The notes beneath the pieces were generated by a model. That model was given only the letters and a program-made list of their open reading frames with translations. It was not told the origin of the DNA and did not search any database. Position numbers and translations under genes: made by a program. This document shows positions 25,005 to 35,929 of a stretch of DNA of 64,000 nucleotides, piece by piece. The first letter of the stretch is position 1. Each line of letters opens with the position of its first letter. Origin of the DNA: Allodiplogaster sudhausi (lineage: Eukaryota > Nematoda > Chromadorea > Rhabditida > Diplogasteridae); contig CALZFC010000007.1 of NCBI GenBank assembly GCA_945643635.1, forward strand, positions 970,501 through 1,034,500. The letters run 5' to 3'.

Positions 25005-25036
<32 letters not shown>

Positions 25037-25174
25037 ATAGAGAGAGAGTTACCTAACTGTGGAAACATGGAAAGTGTTTCGAAATGAGTAGATTAACAAT
25101 GTCTTTATTTCCAGAGCAAGATCTTCGAGGGCTCGGCGATCTCTTCATCGACATCAGGATCTACATTTTTTTAA
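23505..25174 (+). pseudogene. degenerate STE20-type kinase C-terminal (SLK/LOK PKK-domain) gene fragment
   Basis: Coiled-coil exons at 23505-23652, 23730-23858, 23932-24117, 24225-24334, 24415-24533, 24655-24783, 24935-24997 and 25115-25174. They match the conserved SLK/LOK C-terminus: RQEMQELKRVQEEEARQLLE, FEMDMDALRRKQKRE, EKDLQAFRERLKQEMK, WELEDRVLNDRYVLHRKML and LPKMLRNESKTRSAMFKESL. No kinase domain is in the window. In-frame TAG codons stand at 23650, 24029 and 24679, and exon 23932-24117 needs a frameshift, so it is probably a pseudogene although splice sites and a poly(A) signal survive. The last three exon blocks are tandem duplicates of one unit. In family members this region dimerises the kinase and links it to ERM-protein phosphorylation. 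Confidence 0.7.
24723..25115 (+). repeat. tandem duplication of a terminal exon plus (GA)n intron
   Basis: The segment gctcgggcaactcgaggatc at about 24730 recurs at about 24952. Each copy is followed by a (GA)n intron and then a copy of agattaacaatgtc before the next acceptor. The exons at the end of 24783, at 24935-24997 and at 25115-25174 are thus successive copies, roughly 180-220 bp apart. Confidence 0.7.
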
Positions 25175-25213
25175 TGTATTTTTTGTTCTTTTTACTGTGT
25201 GTTTTTATACTTG

Positions 25214-25219
25214 AATAAA
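25214..25219 (+). terminator. poly(A) signal AATAAA after the SLK-like gene
   Basis: Canonical hexamer 40 nt downstream of the TAA at 25172-25174. Confidence 0.5.
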
Positions 25220-25503
25220 GAGTTTTTAAAGCTTAACTTGTGAGTGCTTGCCGCTTTTTGAAATAGAAAAGCGTGCAGCACTCATTTGTTAAATTAGATA
25301 TATTTTGTATTCGGTATAAAGAACTTTTAACGTTGTTATGTGCAAAAAATGCGGCTGAAATATGCTGCAAATTCCCGCACTCTGATTTTTCTCCAACCCG
25401 CTCGCTCTGTTAGAGCTGGGCCCCGTTCTTAGCAAATTGCCAAGAACGGCCAAGGTTGGCAATCTGCCATCTTGGTGTGCCCGAAAGGGGCGGAGCTTCG
25501 CAA

Positions 25504-26350
25504 TTACATGGTACAACACATCGTGCGCTCGTGTCTGTCTCTAACCTCATCGTCCGTCTCCAGGGAATAGTCCCAGGGAGGGGGGGAGGACGAAGAGGTG
25601 GAGGGGGGGATTTCATCAGAAGGAGTCATAACAACATCATCATAGGCAAGAGCAACATTAGAGGAGGCATTAGTGGCAGCAGGAATAGGCTGTGGGGGCA
25701 CGACAGTAAGTGGTGAGTTACATGAATCGACTTTGTCCGTGAGGACAAGAATGGAAGCAGAAAGATCGCTGATTGTCAGATCCTTGATGGCTGCGTTGGA
25801 CTCGAGAGTGGAGACGGAGGAGAAGAGAGAGGCGATGGTGGACTTGAGCGCGGACAGTTCTTCCACGAGGAAGTCGAGGACGTCGTCCACTTCCAAGGTG
25901 GCGGAGGGGGTGCCGCCGTCATCCGCTGCGGCGCGCTTCCTTCTCTGCCTTCTGCTCTGGAGAAAGGAGGAGACAGCAGAGAGATCAAGGGGTTCAGTCA
26001 TGAATGATGACTTAACCAAGAAGGGGCCAGTAGATCAAATTCGGTATTGCCCTTGGCCCAAGGGGAAGAGCTATGGCCGGGCAGGAAAAAGATGTCTGCG
26101 GAAGATGGAGGTGAACCTGTTTTTGTGCCTGTTGAAGTGGATTAGGCCCCCCAGGCACGAGGGGCGTCGCGAAAGGAAGTCGGGCCGGCTCTTGAGAGGA
26201 GCGAAGCGCGGACCGACCGCTCTGAGTGAGGCGAGAGCAGGGAGGACTGAGGCAAGAGCAGGGAGGACTGAAGAGCAGGGAGGACTGAAGGGTATTTGAT
26301 GGTAAGACAAAACAGCCTAACATCAAGGTTCTATAAATAAACTGACACAC
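25504..26350 (-). mobile_element. retrotransposon ORF1 N-terminal fragment with 5' leader
   Basis: The open frame 26019-25504 (171 codons) begins MVKSSFMTEPLDLSAVSSFL. It has a basic patch, a leucine-zipper-like coiled coil (DVLDFLVEELSALKSTIASL...) and a Ser/Pro-rich end that stops at DRHERTMCCTM. Coiled coil followed by Pro/Ser-rich linker is typical of the N-terminal half of CR1 ORF1. The missing C-terminal half resembles what starts at 22210 in the same orientation (CERRRALVVYGLP). Upstream, at about 26225-26290, a 17-21 bp motif (gagcagggaggactgag) is repeated three times, as in some 5' UTR monomers. The two halves may be one split element. Confidence 0.55.
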
Positions 26351-26829
26351 GAAGCAAATAAAAAAACCAAGAAGGTAACCAAACTAACAACAAACAGGAA
26401 AGAAACTATACTAAATATAGTATTTTATAAGATTTCATTCAAGAAAGCAAACTGAGTAAGTCGCGCCACAAACGCGCGAAAAGTGCACGGCATCACCATC
26501 ACGCTCATACGCAACGCGGCTGTCACGCAACGCGGCTAACAGGCCATTTTTGAAAACGTGTTTCGATATGCTTACGTTCCTCCATATTTTGATTTCAAGC
26601 TATTTGTTGTTCTATTCCTTTTCCAATGACTTATTTTATATATTTTTTCTATTGTAGGGTAGGCATGACTTTGTCATTCTGTTTGTTGGGGGTTTGAATA
26701 TGACCCAAATTATGATTTTTGCTTTCTAAACTTATTTAGCGAAGGTTTTGTTGTTTTCCCCGATAAGTAGGATGGATATGTAGTTGTATTGTTATCCTAT
26801 AAGCATTAATTTCCCGTAATTTTGCTAGT

Positions 26830-27240
26830 AATTAACGGGTTTTTCCTGCTATTCATATTTCATTTCTGAAAATGAGCATTTTTGTACATGTATTTTTGTA
26901 TGCAATTTTTTGAGCAATTTTTCTGTACACTTTTGTACGCGTATATTTGTGCTCACTTTCTTCTATGGGTTTTGAGCACTTTAGTTCATGTACTTTTCTG
27001 CTCATTTTCACCCCGTTTTATGAACAAATTTGTACGCGTATATTTTTGCTCACTTTTCAAAATGATTTTGAGCATATTAATACATGTACATTTGTGCTCA
27101 TTTTTCAGCCCGATTTCTGCACACTTTTGTACGTGAATAAAGATGCTCAAAAAAATAAGCAGTTTAGTACACCCACACATGTCACAAATCTCTCGAAAAC
27201 GCAAAAACGACCGTTTTTTTAGTTGGCATCGTCATATATG
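26830..27240 (-). repeat. right inverted repeat of the ~9.9-kb composite
   Basis: Reverse complement of the left repeat. The outer 120 bp (27119-27240) is almost identical, with about six differences. The inner 290 bp again consists of ~50-bp units with TACGCGTA or TACATGTA cores between TGAGCA and TGCTCA. The outer boundary lies at the palindrome CATATATG (27233-27240), also present at the left end. Confidence 0.7.
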
Positions 27241-28688
27241 TATTATCTTCACCATATTCTATTCTGAGAGGCAGCGAGAGATAGAGAGAGAGAGAGAAGG
27301 CTGAGAGAATTCGAGAATATGGACAGGCAGATGGAATTAGCAGCAACACCTTTCTGTCTGCCGAGGTCGAAAACCACTTAGCAAGTGTTGTCAACACTCC
27401 TTGATTCATTTGGAAGTGTCTCGCTGTAAACAAAGCTACAAAGAATCGAATCGAGTTTTAAGAAGTTTCCTGATTACAAAAGAACAAATCAATTGATATA
27501 GTGAACGCTACAAAGAACAAGCAATTTTAGGTTAAATGGCAAGACTTTTTTTGCTCGAAACGAACCTCTTCAAAAACCGTTCTCGATCTGAGCTATGCTC
27601 AGGGAAGACCACGAATTCGCCGAGTGAAAGGCTAAAAGTAGCACAGCTAAAGATGAATGCGGCCATTGGGAGTGCTGATATCATCTCTGATTGCAGTCCC
27701 TGGAATTGACAGTCCACTGAGAAGTCAAGAAATGGCTGCCGGCTGTCTGACTTGGCCAGTTTGTGGTCAGTCCTGGTTCAATTTTTTAGTTTCATTTGCT
27801 ACCCCGAGATGGGTGCATTGACAGGGCGAAACTGTATTTCCCTATTCACTTTCTCTGTCCCTCTTCCTCTCTTAGTGTCTCTACCTCTCTCTCGCTCTAT
27901 CGCCTTCTTGAATTGAACTCATATAATTGATAGAGGGATATTAGGAGGGCGGAGAGATAAGCGTTGAGCTAGACGAAAAAATTGGAAAGATATAAAAGCG
28001 AGAAAGATAGACCGTCAAACATAACAGTGATTTGAGAAAGCAGGTGACAATTTCAGCGAATAGCGAAATGATATTTGCCAAAAGCTGTAAGATGTTTCTC
28101 GAAGTGCGTAAAGTGAGAGAGAGAGAAGAAGTAGAGATTGAATGAGAGTTTCATCACTATCTTCTCTTGTGCGATATGCGAAACTTCGACTGAAGAAGGA
28201 AGTTGAACTGCCACCGATCAACCGCCGCCATAAAAGGAGATCTGAGACGAGCTCCCCGAGTCTCTACTCTGGCCACGCTTCGTTCTCTCATCTTGGCCCT
28301 TTTCAAGATTTACGTCACATCTTTCATGATACGCTGTCTCTAATATATCAGACCCATTGAATCTCGGCGTAAAAGAATAAGTATTTCGTGGAATAATTTG
28401 TTTTCCTTGATTTCTTCTCTGATATTGCGCAACCTTAACTCATAGCATTTCTTTACACTTAGTAAGAGGAGATCTGAACAGTCATCACGAAATGATATCA
28501 TTTTACTTTTCCTTCCTTCTCATTTAGCTTTTCTCTTCATTCTTCCTCATCAAAGACAAACTTATCTTTTCCCTCTCGTCGAAATAAAAGCCCGTGGTAG
28601 TCACCACTCCGAAAAGGCGCTTGTCACGGCGAAGTGGAACATGTTTTCGCTGTGTTCTCTCGAATTGCTGTATTGGTTTGATGTATAA
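27241..28688. other. intergenic, no gene seen
   Basis: Spacer with short purine and pyrimidine tracts. Short ORFs lack splice or motif support. Confidence 0.45.
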
Positions 28689-28700
28689 TTTCCTTTCCAG

Positions 28701-30108
28701 ATGAGCCGCATTCTGGTGTGCATTGCGCTTCTCTCGGTCGGCGTCTGCTATGGAAAACTGCAGCAGCCATCCTTCATGCAGAATCTAACCAAGGAAGCCA
28801 AGAAGGTTCCTTTCCTTTTCTCCTTTTAACCTGCCTGTACATACTTCAGCCTCGTTAACATGGTTAATCTACATACTGATTGTGAATACCCGCGCAAAAA
28901 GCCGGAATATTTCGCCATAGCCAAAGTGACACGCCATTCAAAAACCAGTACAAACGTGTCAGTCCGTCTCGCTTTCGGCGAGCACGTTTAGTGTGACATT
29001 TTTGAAACATGAGAAGGAATTTCAGCGCTCGTTAGAAAACTAACAAATTGCGTCCATCTCTATTACAACATGCAGAACTGAAAGAAAGGCAAAGGGGTTC
29101 AATTTGAAGGAGTTTGGCAGTATCATCGACGACCCGTCTCTCACTCTGCCTGGACAGCACAAGAAGGTCCTTGAGTGGGCCAAGAAGAACAATGTTGAGG
29201 TAAGGAGAGAAAGTAGCATTGGTAGAGGAAGCGATAAGAAAGAACATAACTCTGTTCTTCAATTAGGATTGGCATCGTTTATCTTTTTGAAATTCGTGTT
29301 AATAGAAGTTGGCTGTTACAGAAGGAAGTAATCGAGTTCGAGAAGGTCAACATCACGGAGGCACGAGCACAGCACAGAAAGAACGTCGATGCGGCAATCA
29401 AGCAACTGCCCGATCTCTACGCCAAGGTCAGCTTCTTCTGCTCTCTCTCCCTTCACTCAAGGATCTCTCTCATTTTCTTAGGAAAAAAGTTTAAAAAATC
29501 TAAAACAAATGAAAATAAAATCCAGCCCATATTTATAATTGAAATAGTGTGACAACGGCGTTCCCTGTTCAGCTGAAAGCGATCGAGGATTCGGAGACGC
29601 TGACCATGCAGGAGATGAACGACCAGACGAAGGCGCTTCTCAAGAGCATTTCCCGCGAAGCACGCAAGATGCTCAAGGCTATCGGAGTGCGCTACTTCAG
29701 GGTCAAGAAGAACAAACGTAAGTTGGGAGAGAGAGAGAATGATAAAGGGTGAGACAGAAAGAAGGAGAGAAATAGGGTAAGAGAGACAGAGAACCAGTGA
29801 GAGATAGAGAGAGAAAGGGAGAGAAAATGGTAAATAAATGAGTTCAAGCGAAATCTAATTCAAATGGATCTGTGTTTGTAAAACATTTTTAGCATAAATT
29901 AAACAGTATTTTGGAATCAAAATTCTATAATAATTCATCGGTGCTTTGTTTAGTGAAGACGAGCAGCAGCGCGGTCAGCTCGGAATCAAGCGAAGAGAAG
30001 AAAAAGAAGGCAAAGAAGGCAGGGAAGAAGTCCTCCTCTTCCTCTTCTTCCTCTCAATCTTCTTCTTCAGAGGAGCTCAAGCAGGTCGATCCCGTCAAGA
30101 AGCTCTAA
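28701..30108 (+). CDS. SXP/RAL-2 (DUF148) family secreted protein
   Basis: Exons 28701-28805, 29110-29199, 29322-29426, 29573-29717 and 29954-30108 total 600 nt (199 aa) with closed phases. The ATG follows the acceptor TTTCCAG directly, suggesting a trans-splice site. Residues 1-18 are a signal peptide (MSRILVCIALLSVGVCYG). The body matches the SXP/RAL-2 pattern: SFMQNLTKEAKKEFGSIIDD, PGQHKKVLEWAKKN, VIEFEKV, then a helix-rich segment to YFRVKKNK. This family is nematode-specific, secreted, often immunogenic in parasites, and of uncertain biochemical role. The tail is unusual, a Lys-rich block followed by an uninterrupted run of eight serines and a second serine block. The second acceptor ends TTTGAAG. 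A poly(A) signal lies at 30274. Confidence 0.85.
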
Positions 30109-30273
30109 GAAAGAGAATGAAAAAGGGGCTAGAGAGAGGACCAAAAGGACTAAAAAGACAAGAGGTTTAATAATAATAAGAACAGATTATTTTTCAACTT
30201 TATATATGTATGTATGTTTATGAAGTGTTATTCCGTGGTAGAAATGTGTTTTGTATGACTGTTGTTCGATCAG

Positions 30274-30279
30274 AATAAA
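30274..30279 (+). terminator. poly(A) signal AATAAA after the SXP/RAL-2 gene
   Basis: Hexamer about 165 nt after the TAA stop, on the coding strand. Confidence 0.5.
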
Positions 30280-30429
30280 AGGTTCACAACCATTTGCAAC
30301 TTCTATGATCTGGTGAGAAACGACGAAAGAGTTCTTCCTTCTAATGAACATCTTTGCCATTTTGGATGGCATATTCAACTTGATTAGTTATTTAACCTAT
30401 CTATCCACATCTCTCCTTCTCGCTCTCTG

Positions 30430-30436
30430 GCTCTCT

Positions 30437-30482
<46 letters not shown>

Positions 30483-30640
30483 CTTTCTCTTTTTCTCACT
30501 GTCTTCTCTCTCTCTCACTGTCTTTCTCTCTCTCTCGTTGTCTTTCTCTCTCTCTCTCGTTGTCTTTCTCTCTCTCTCCCTCTATCATTCATCCTGCCAA
30601 TCTCCTTCTCTCTCCTTCTCTCTCACTCTCTCGTTTTCTT
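30430..30640 (+). repeat. CT-rich microsatellite array
   Basis: A (CT)n block at about 30437-30478 followed by several interrupted CTTTCTCTCTCT units. Explains the Ser/Leu-rich ORF here. Confidence 0.85.
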
Positions 30641-30938
30641 TCACTCTTGGCGGAATCGCTTGGTCAAATCTTCACAGCTGATAACTTCGTCGAATTTGTG
30701 CCAAGAGTTTGGCGAGGTGCCCATTCATAGGAAAGGCACTAAAAAACTTGGATTCGGCGAATCCGATGTAAAAAGAAAAGCAATTCGATTTTTCTAACAT
30801 TCATTTCGTTATGCTCTCCCTTTCTCTGATATTGCTCATAAAAAATGAGCAAATAAAAATATAAATGTGTGGCAAACTCAGGTTAATATATGTACATTAA
30901 CTTGTACATTAGTTTGCTTATAGAAAACGGATGCTACT

Positions 30939-31782
30939 GATAAAAAATCGATAATTTCTAATCATTTGATAAGAAGTTATCAGTTTTTGCTTATAAAAAA
31001 TTTCATTTCTTATATTTTTCAGTGAAATTTCTCCTGTACCATTATTTTGTCTCTACCCACATCTCCAAATAATAAAATTAGAGATTGTATCATTGATAAC
31101 GGAAATCGATAAATCGGACCTTATCACCCATGTTCATTAGCTGAGAAGATTCGCCTAACGATTCTGAATCTAACTATGTAATCAGTTTTTCAAAATAAAG
31201 TGCCGGCTAACAATTTATTTTGATTGTGTGTATTTGCATTAGTTTCTTCAGGATTCCCCATTGTCTATTACTTTGTCAAAATTTTGGCCCGGTGTGATCC
31301 GTACAAATCTAGGTTGCTGCAGTAGCATTGAACCTTAGAAATGCAATGCGCGCCCTTTTCGTCCCCGGTTTAATTACCCAAGTTTGAGGTAGCGAAATAG
31401 CACAGGCAGAGAAAAAAAGGGTTAGGCCCCGCCCCCTCAGCCTGAGAAGCCACCCTGCCCTGTTCTTTCTGAAGAAACTAATGCAAATACACACAATCAA
31501 AAATATAATGTTAGCCGGCACTTTATTTAGAAAAACTGATTACATAGTTAGATTCAGAATCGTTAGGCGAATCTTCTCAGCTAATGAACATGAGTGATAA
31601 GGTCCGATTTATCGATTTCCGTTATAAATGATACAATCTCTAATTTTATTATTTGGGGATGTGGGTAGAGACAAAATAATGGTACAGGAGAAATTTCATT
31701 GAAAAATATAAGAAATGAAATTTTTTATAAGCAAAAACTGATAACTTCTTATCAAATGATTAGAAATTATCGATTTCTTATC
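30939..31782. mobile_element. fold-back (long terminal inverted repeat) element
   Basis: The left arm 30939-31251 and right arm 31469-31782 are reverse complements over about 313 bp with few differences. They enclose a unique 217-bp centre that is more GC-rich. Both outer ends read GATAA(A/G)AAATCGATAATTTC. There is no long ORF, so it is non-autonomous. Immediately left (30840-30925) is a degenerate copy of the TGAGCA/TACATGTA motif of the 17- and 27-kb inverted repeats. Confidence 0.8.
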
Positions 31783-33805
31783 ATGCAAAATGTTTTGCCC
31801 GAAATTAACAAATTTGTTTTCAATTAAAATTTTATTTAAACAATTACATAAAAACCTACATAAATTCCTTAGACTACCTTCATGCGGTATATCGCTTGTG
31901 TAACACTTGTGGGTAGCGCCCAAACAAAGAGCATGCCGATGCACAGGCACTGAACCGTGCGTTTTTTAACAGTTTTATGACTGAGAAACATAAAAGACCT
32001 CGTCGGAATCTGGCGTGCTATACCTCATTGGAAAGATAATTTTTTTCTCTACAACTTAAGATAGAAAACCCCTGATTATTTTCCATATAAGAGAATGACG
32101 CCTCTCCAAAGTCTAGAGGCCGCTGAGACCGCAAAAGTGAATATTTTCAAATTCTATTTTAGCAGATTTATAAAGCACTATCTTATCCACTTATGATAAA
32201 ATTTTCATTGATATTGCTTTCTTATGCGCGAATCAGCGAGCGCGAACGTGCGGCCATCTCGGCAAGTCTCACCGAGCACTCGTATTTTGAACCGCGCACA
32301 ACTCGCCAAAATGACGTTTTCAGACTCCCGGACCAATTCCAATCGTTTCGCCGTGTTAAAAAGTACCTATAAAGCACTTTAAAGCAAAATCTATTTTTGC
32401 CGGGTCCCCGGCCATTTTGATACTCTCGCAAATCGCGTCATATGTAAATGTACATATTTCTAATATCTTTCAGGGCCCGCTTTCACCAGAAGCCTGCAGG
32501 CAGGCAAATCTCTGCCCCAAGTTATGAAGTTTTCAAATCACCGAAGGATCGTTTGAATATAGCTTTTTTCATCAATATCCTTGGATGTATCATTGCCCTG
32601 CTTAGCGCCAAGATAACTGATATTAGTATAAGAGTGTTTTATTGTATTTACTTGACAGCCTCGCCATAAGACTCGAGCACTTCCCTATTGGATGGATTTC
32701 ATTTATCAAAATTGGCTGACATATACAACTCGACGTACTCTACAAAATACCGCGCATTACAATTAAAAAAAATTTCGTTCGAGAAACAGTTCAGTACTCT
32801 TCAAAATGTTATGAACCATAACTCGGTTAAATTGTCGAAATTAACTAAAACAAAAATATTTGTGTTCGATAGCTCTTTGAAAAGTAATTACTTTTCATTT
32901 AGGGTGTTTTTTGTATCAAATTACATGCTCGTGCCAAACATTTTTGTGACCTCTTTTTGGCAAATGTTTGTACTCTTTTGAAACGTGTACCTGCAGCTTT
33001 TTGTTATGTTGCAGCGCTTAAAGTTGTTTACTAATAAAGAAATACTGTACATGGGAACTCTTTATGACAGCAAAAATTGGGGACTGAAAAGGGCTGTGCT
33101 CGCCACGAATTAACCAGACCGAAAGGACGACAGCGTAGAAATGGAGAAGGCGAAATCTCTGAAAATAGGCATTAAAGGAGCTTGAAAGTCGCTAACTCCT
33201 AACACGAAATGCCTGATCTTTTATGAGCAATGGCAATTTGCCAAGATCCTTGTTCTCGTTAAGCAAGCATTTTCCAGGATAATTTTAATTTGGCGGTTTG
33301 CGTTCGGTAGTGAATTGTGTCGGCATATATTTCACGGCCAACGGAACCATATTTCACCCCTCGCTGGTGGACTCTGCTCCGACAAGCGTTTTAGACTGAA
33401 ATTTAGTTGGCGACAACTGTTAAATTTAAAGTTCTGTGCAACACACTAATTATTCCTTTAGGTTCAGGCAACACATTTCAGATGGAAAATACTCCTTTAA
33501 CTTTTAGTTTAGAAAATTGGCTTTTTGCTGATGTATTCGCAAGCTCAATCCGGACACATTCACAGAATCATCCTAATAGCGAAAATTTTGAGTTTTCGCC
33601 GCCTTTAAAATAAAGTAAAACAAACTTTGGCCACTAATAAATTCCGCATTACTATTGAGTGAGATTTCACGCTTTTCTGGGAATCACGTATTAATTCAAG
33701 TCCCAGTTTGTGATTGGTTGAAAAGAAATCGCTCGGATCTCTCTGACCTGGCTTATGGTAGAACCTTTGGCCTCCTCGTACTCTTCTCTCCTCCTTGAGC
33801 TTGTT
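31783..33805. other. AT-rich intergenic DNA
   Basis: About 2 kb without a recognisable gene. Short ORFs on both strands are AT-driven and lack splice or motif support. Confidence 0.5.
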
Positions 33806-34790
33806 CTACTTCGCTGCCGGGTTCGGTTTCCCCTTCGACGTCGCTGCTCCTCCCTTTGGCTTCTGGACTCTTTCGCGACTCGTCCGTTTCCGTGCGGTCG
33901 GTGGCTTCTGCTGCTTCCCCGCTGTCGGCTGCAAAAGAATCGATTGGGTATTTTGTAAAATCGATTTCTAAATGCTTCCGGTGGCCAATGCGAGCCTATG
34001 TATATCGTGAAGATAGTTCAATTTGTGATGCCTTGAAAAAAAGAACGAAAAGAACATGATACCTTCTTGCATGCCTTGGGGTCGGCGACCATCTTAGAAG
34101 TGATCCGGGCGGGGGCCTCCTTGGGCGCCTTCGCGACGGGAACGAGCTTCTGCTACAAAAGATTAGATATTAATTTAGATAACTGTACTTCCATTTCGTA
34201 CGGTAACTTAAAGGAAAACAATTTAATATTTGACTTAATAAAAAAAAATATTCTCTGGAAAGTGAGCCAATAATCTTACTTTAATATTTACTCCTTAGTT
34301 TGAAATAAATTTTTTTTGCAGTTAATGTTTATATGAAGAAATATTTATTTCTTATCAGAGAACTCGTTGACGTCTGGGCTATGGTTGTCTAGCCCAGTGT
34401 CTGCTTCGGTGCCCGTTCCGGTGCCGGTTCCAGTTCCGGTCTCGGTTTCAGTTCCGTTGTCCGCGAACCCCAGCTTTGACTGCTTCATGCAGATTCCGTC
34501 GCAGATTCCCGCAACCTCACCCATTGTTGCGCGCAAATTTGGCGATCCGGCCCACATCCTGATCTGCAAAAATACACCTTTCCTTTTTTAATTATTTTTC
34601 ATATCCCGTTCGTACGCTGACGAGTCGATCGAACTCTTTGCTGAGCCCGGGCACATCGTTAAAGACCATTCGGTAGCCGTCACGGACCTGAAAATATTTT
34701 CATTTATTTTTTCAATTCAATTGATTATTAAAAACATCTTCTAAACCAAGAAGAAATAGACTCACCTTGGTCGCCACTTCGCCGACGCTT

Positions 34791-35906
34791 ATATTCGGGT
34801 AGGGCTGTGCGCCGTTGTGAAGATTTAAAACAGATTTCTACGCGTCTATCGTAAAATGACAGACACCCAAAGTGTAGCAAATGTTTGAATATTTATTAAA
34901 AGTTTTTTTTTATATTCTGTTCATGAAAATTGATCTACTTGTTAGTTTTATTTTCTCTTCACTAATACAGATGTTAAATTCTGTTCTACATTTCGTTTGA
35001 AATGATAATTCACTAAATGACGTTAATTTCACTCATGCTTAACATTTCAGTAAATTGAGAGATCCAGTTATATAAGTGGTATTCTAGGCCTTTGATAACG
35101 ACAGACGCAGTTATCTGCATAGGATAAGGCGAATGCAGAAATATTAAAGTAATGAGGCACAGGATCAAATTCTTCAAATTAATTTTTTTTTCTGACCAGA
35201 AGGAGGCTAACAAACGTGAGTTGGGTCGGAAACGAATGGTCTTGGGGTGGCCTAATAAAGAAAGGTTGACACAGATTTAAGAATGTCTCAGTCTCTCTTT
35301 TCTCAATCACTTGACTTGGAAGTTTTCGAGACCAGTGTTCTTGTGCTCCTTGGACCGTAGTCCCATTCCATAACATGTGAAACCGAACGTGTCCACTTGA
35401 GTGAGCATAACCTCATGCTTATTATAAGAAGGAGAGAGAGAGGGTTAGAGAACGAGAGAGAGAGAGAGAGAAAATCTGATTTTCCATGCACAATAATGTG
35501 AGGGCATAAAAAGGGGCGGCTAGACATGCCGGCCAGAAGGGCCCCCGCACTTGCACTTGCTTGCATAGAACTTGCACCCTTGTTTGTCAAGTGGCCTGGT
35601 TAGCGTCTTAATTGATACAAGCCTACAGACGATTCGATCTCTCGCTCTCTCTTTCTTCTCTCTCTCGCTCTCTTCTCACACTCACTCTTTTCTTTCTTTC
35701 TTCAGATCTCTCTATCTGTCTCTCTCTCTTTCTGTCTCTCTGAGCTCTCTTTCTCGCTGTCTCCCTCTCTCTAAGTCCCCCCTTCAATCGTCTTCATCGC
35801 CCTTTTTAGTGTACTTTTACATATCTCTATCGCCTTCTCTCTCTTCGTCTCGCAACCGTTATTTCTTTTTCTCGCTCATATTCGGGTAGGGCTGTGCGCC
35901 GTTGTG
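34791..35906. repeat. patchwork insertion flanked by 29-bp direct repeats inside a kinase exon
   Basis: The 29-bp segment atattcgggtagggctgtgc plus 9 more bases occurs at 34791-34819 and 35878-35906. Between them, 35655-35877 is a direct copy of 38037-38276, and 34823-34847 is an inverted copy of sequence at about 37457-37481. The middle (34850-35600) is unmatched in this window. The exon reads through normally if the insertion is removed. Confidence 0.75.
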
Positions 35907-35929
35907 GAGCAGCTCCCAGCACAAGATGC

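Noticed and set aside
23505..25174. TAG reassigned to glutamine in this genome
   Set aside because: TAG terminates the fatty-acid-binding protein exactly after its conserved C-terminus and ends other intact genes here, so decay of this one gene is simpler.
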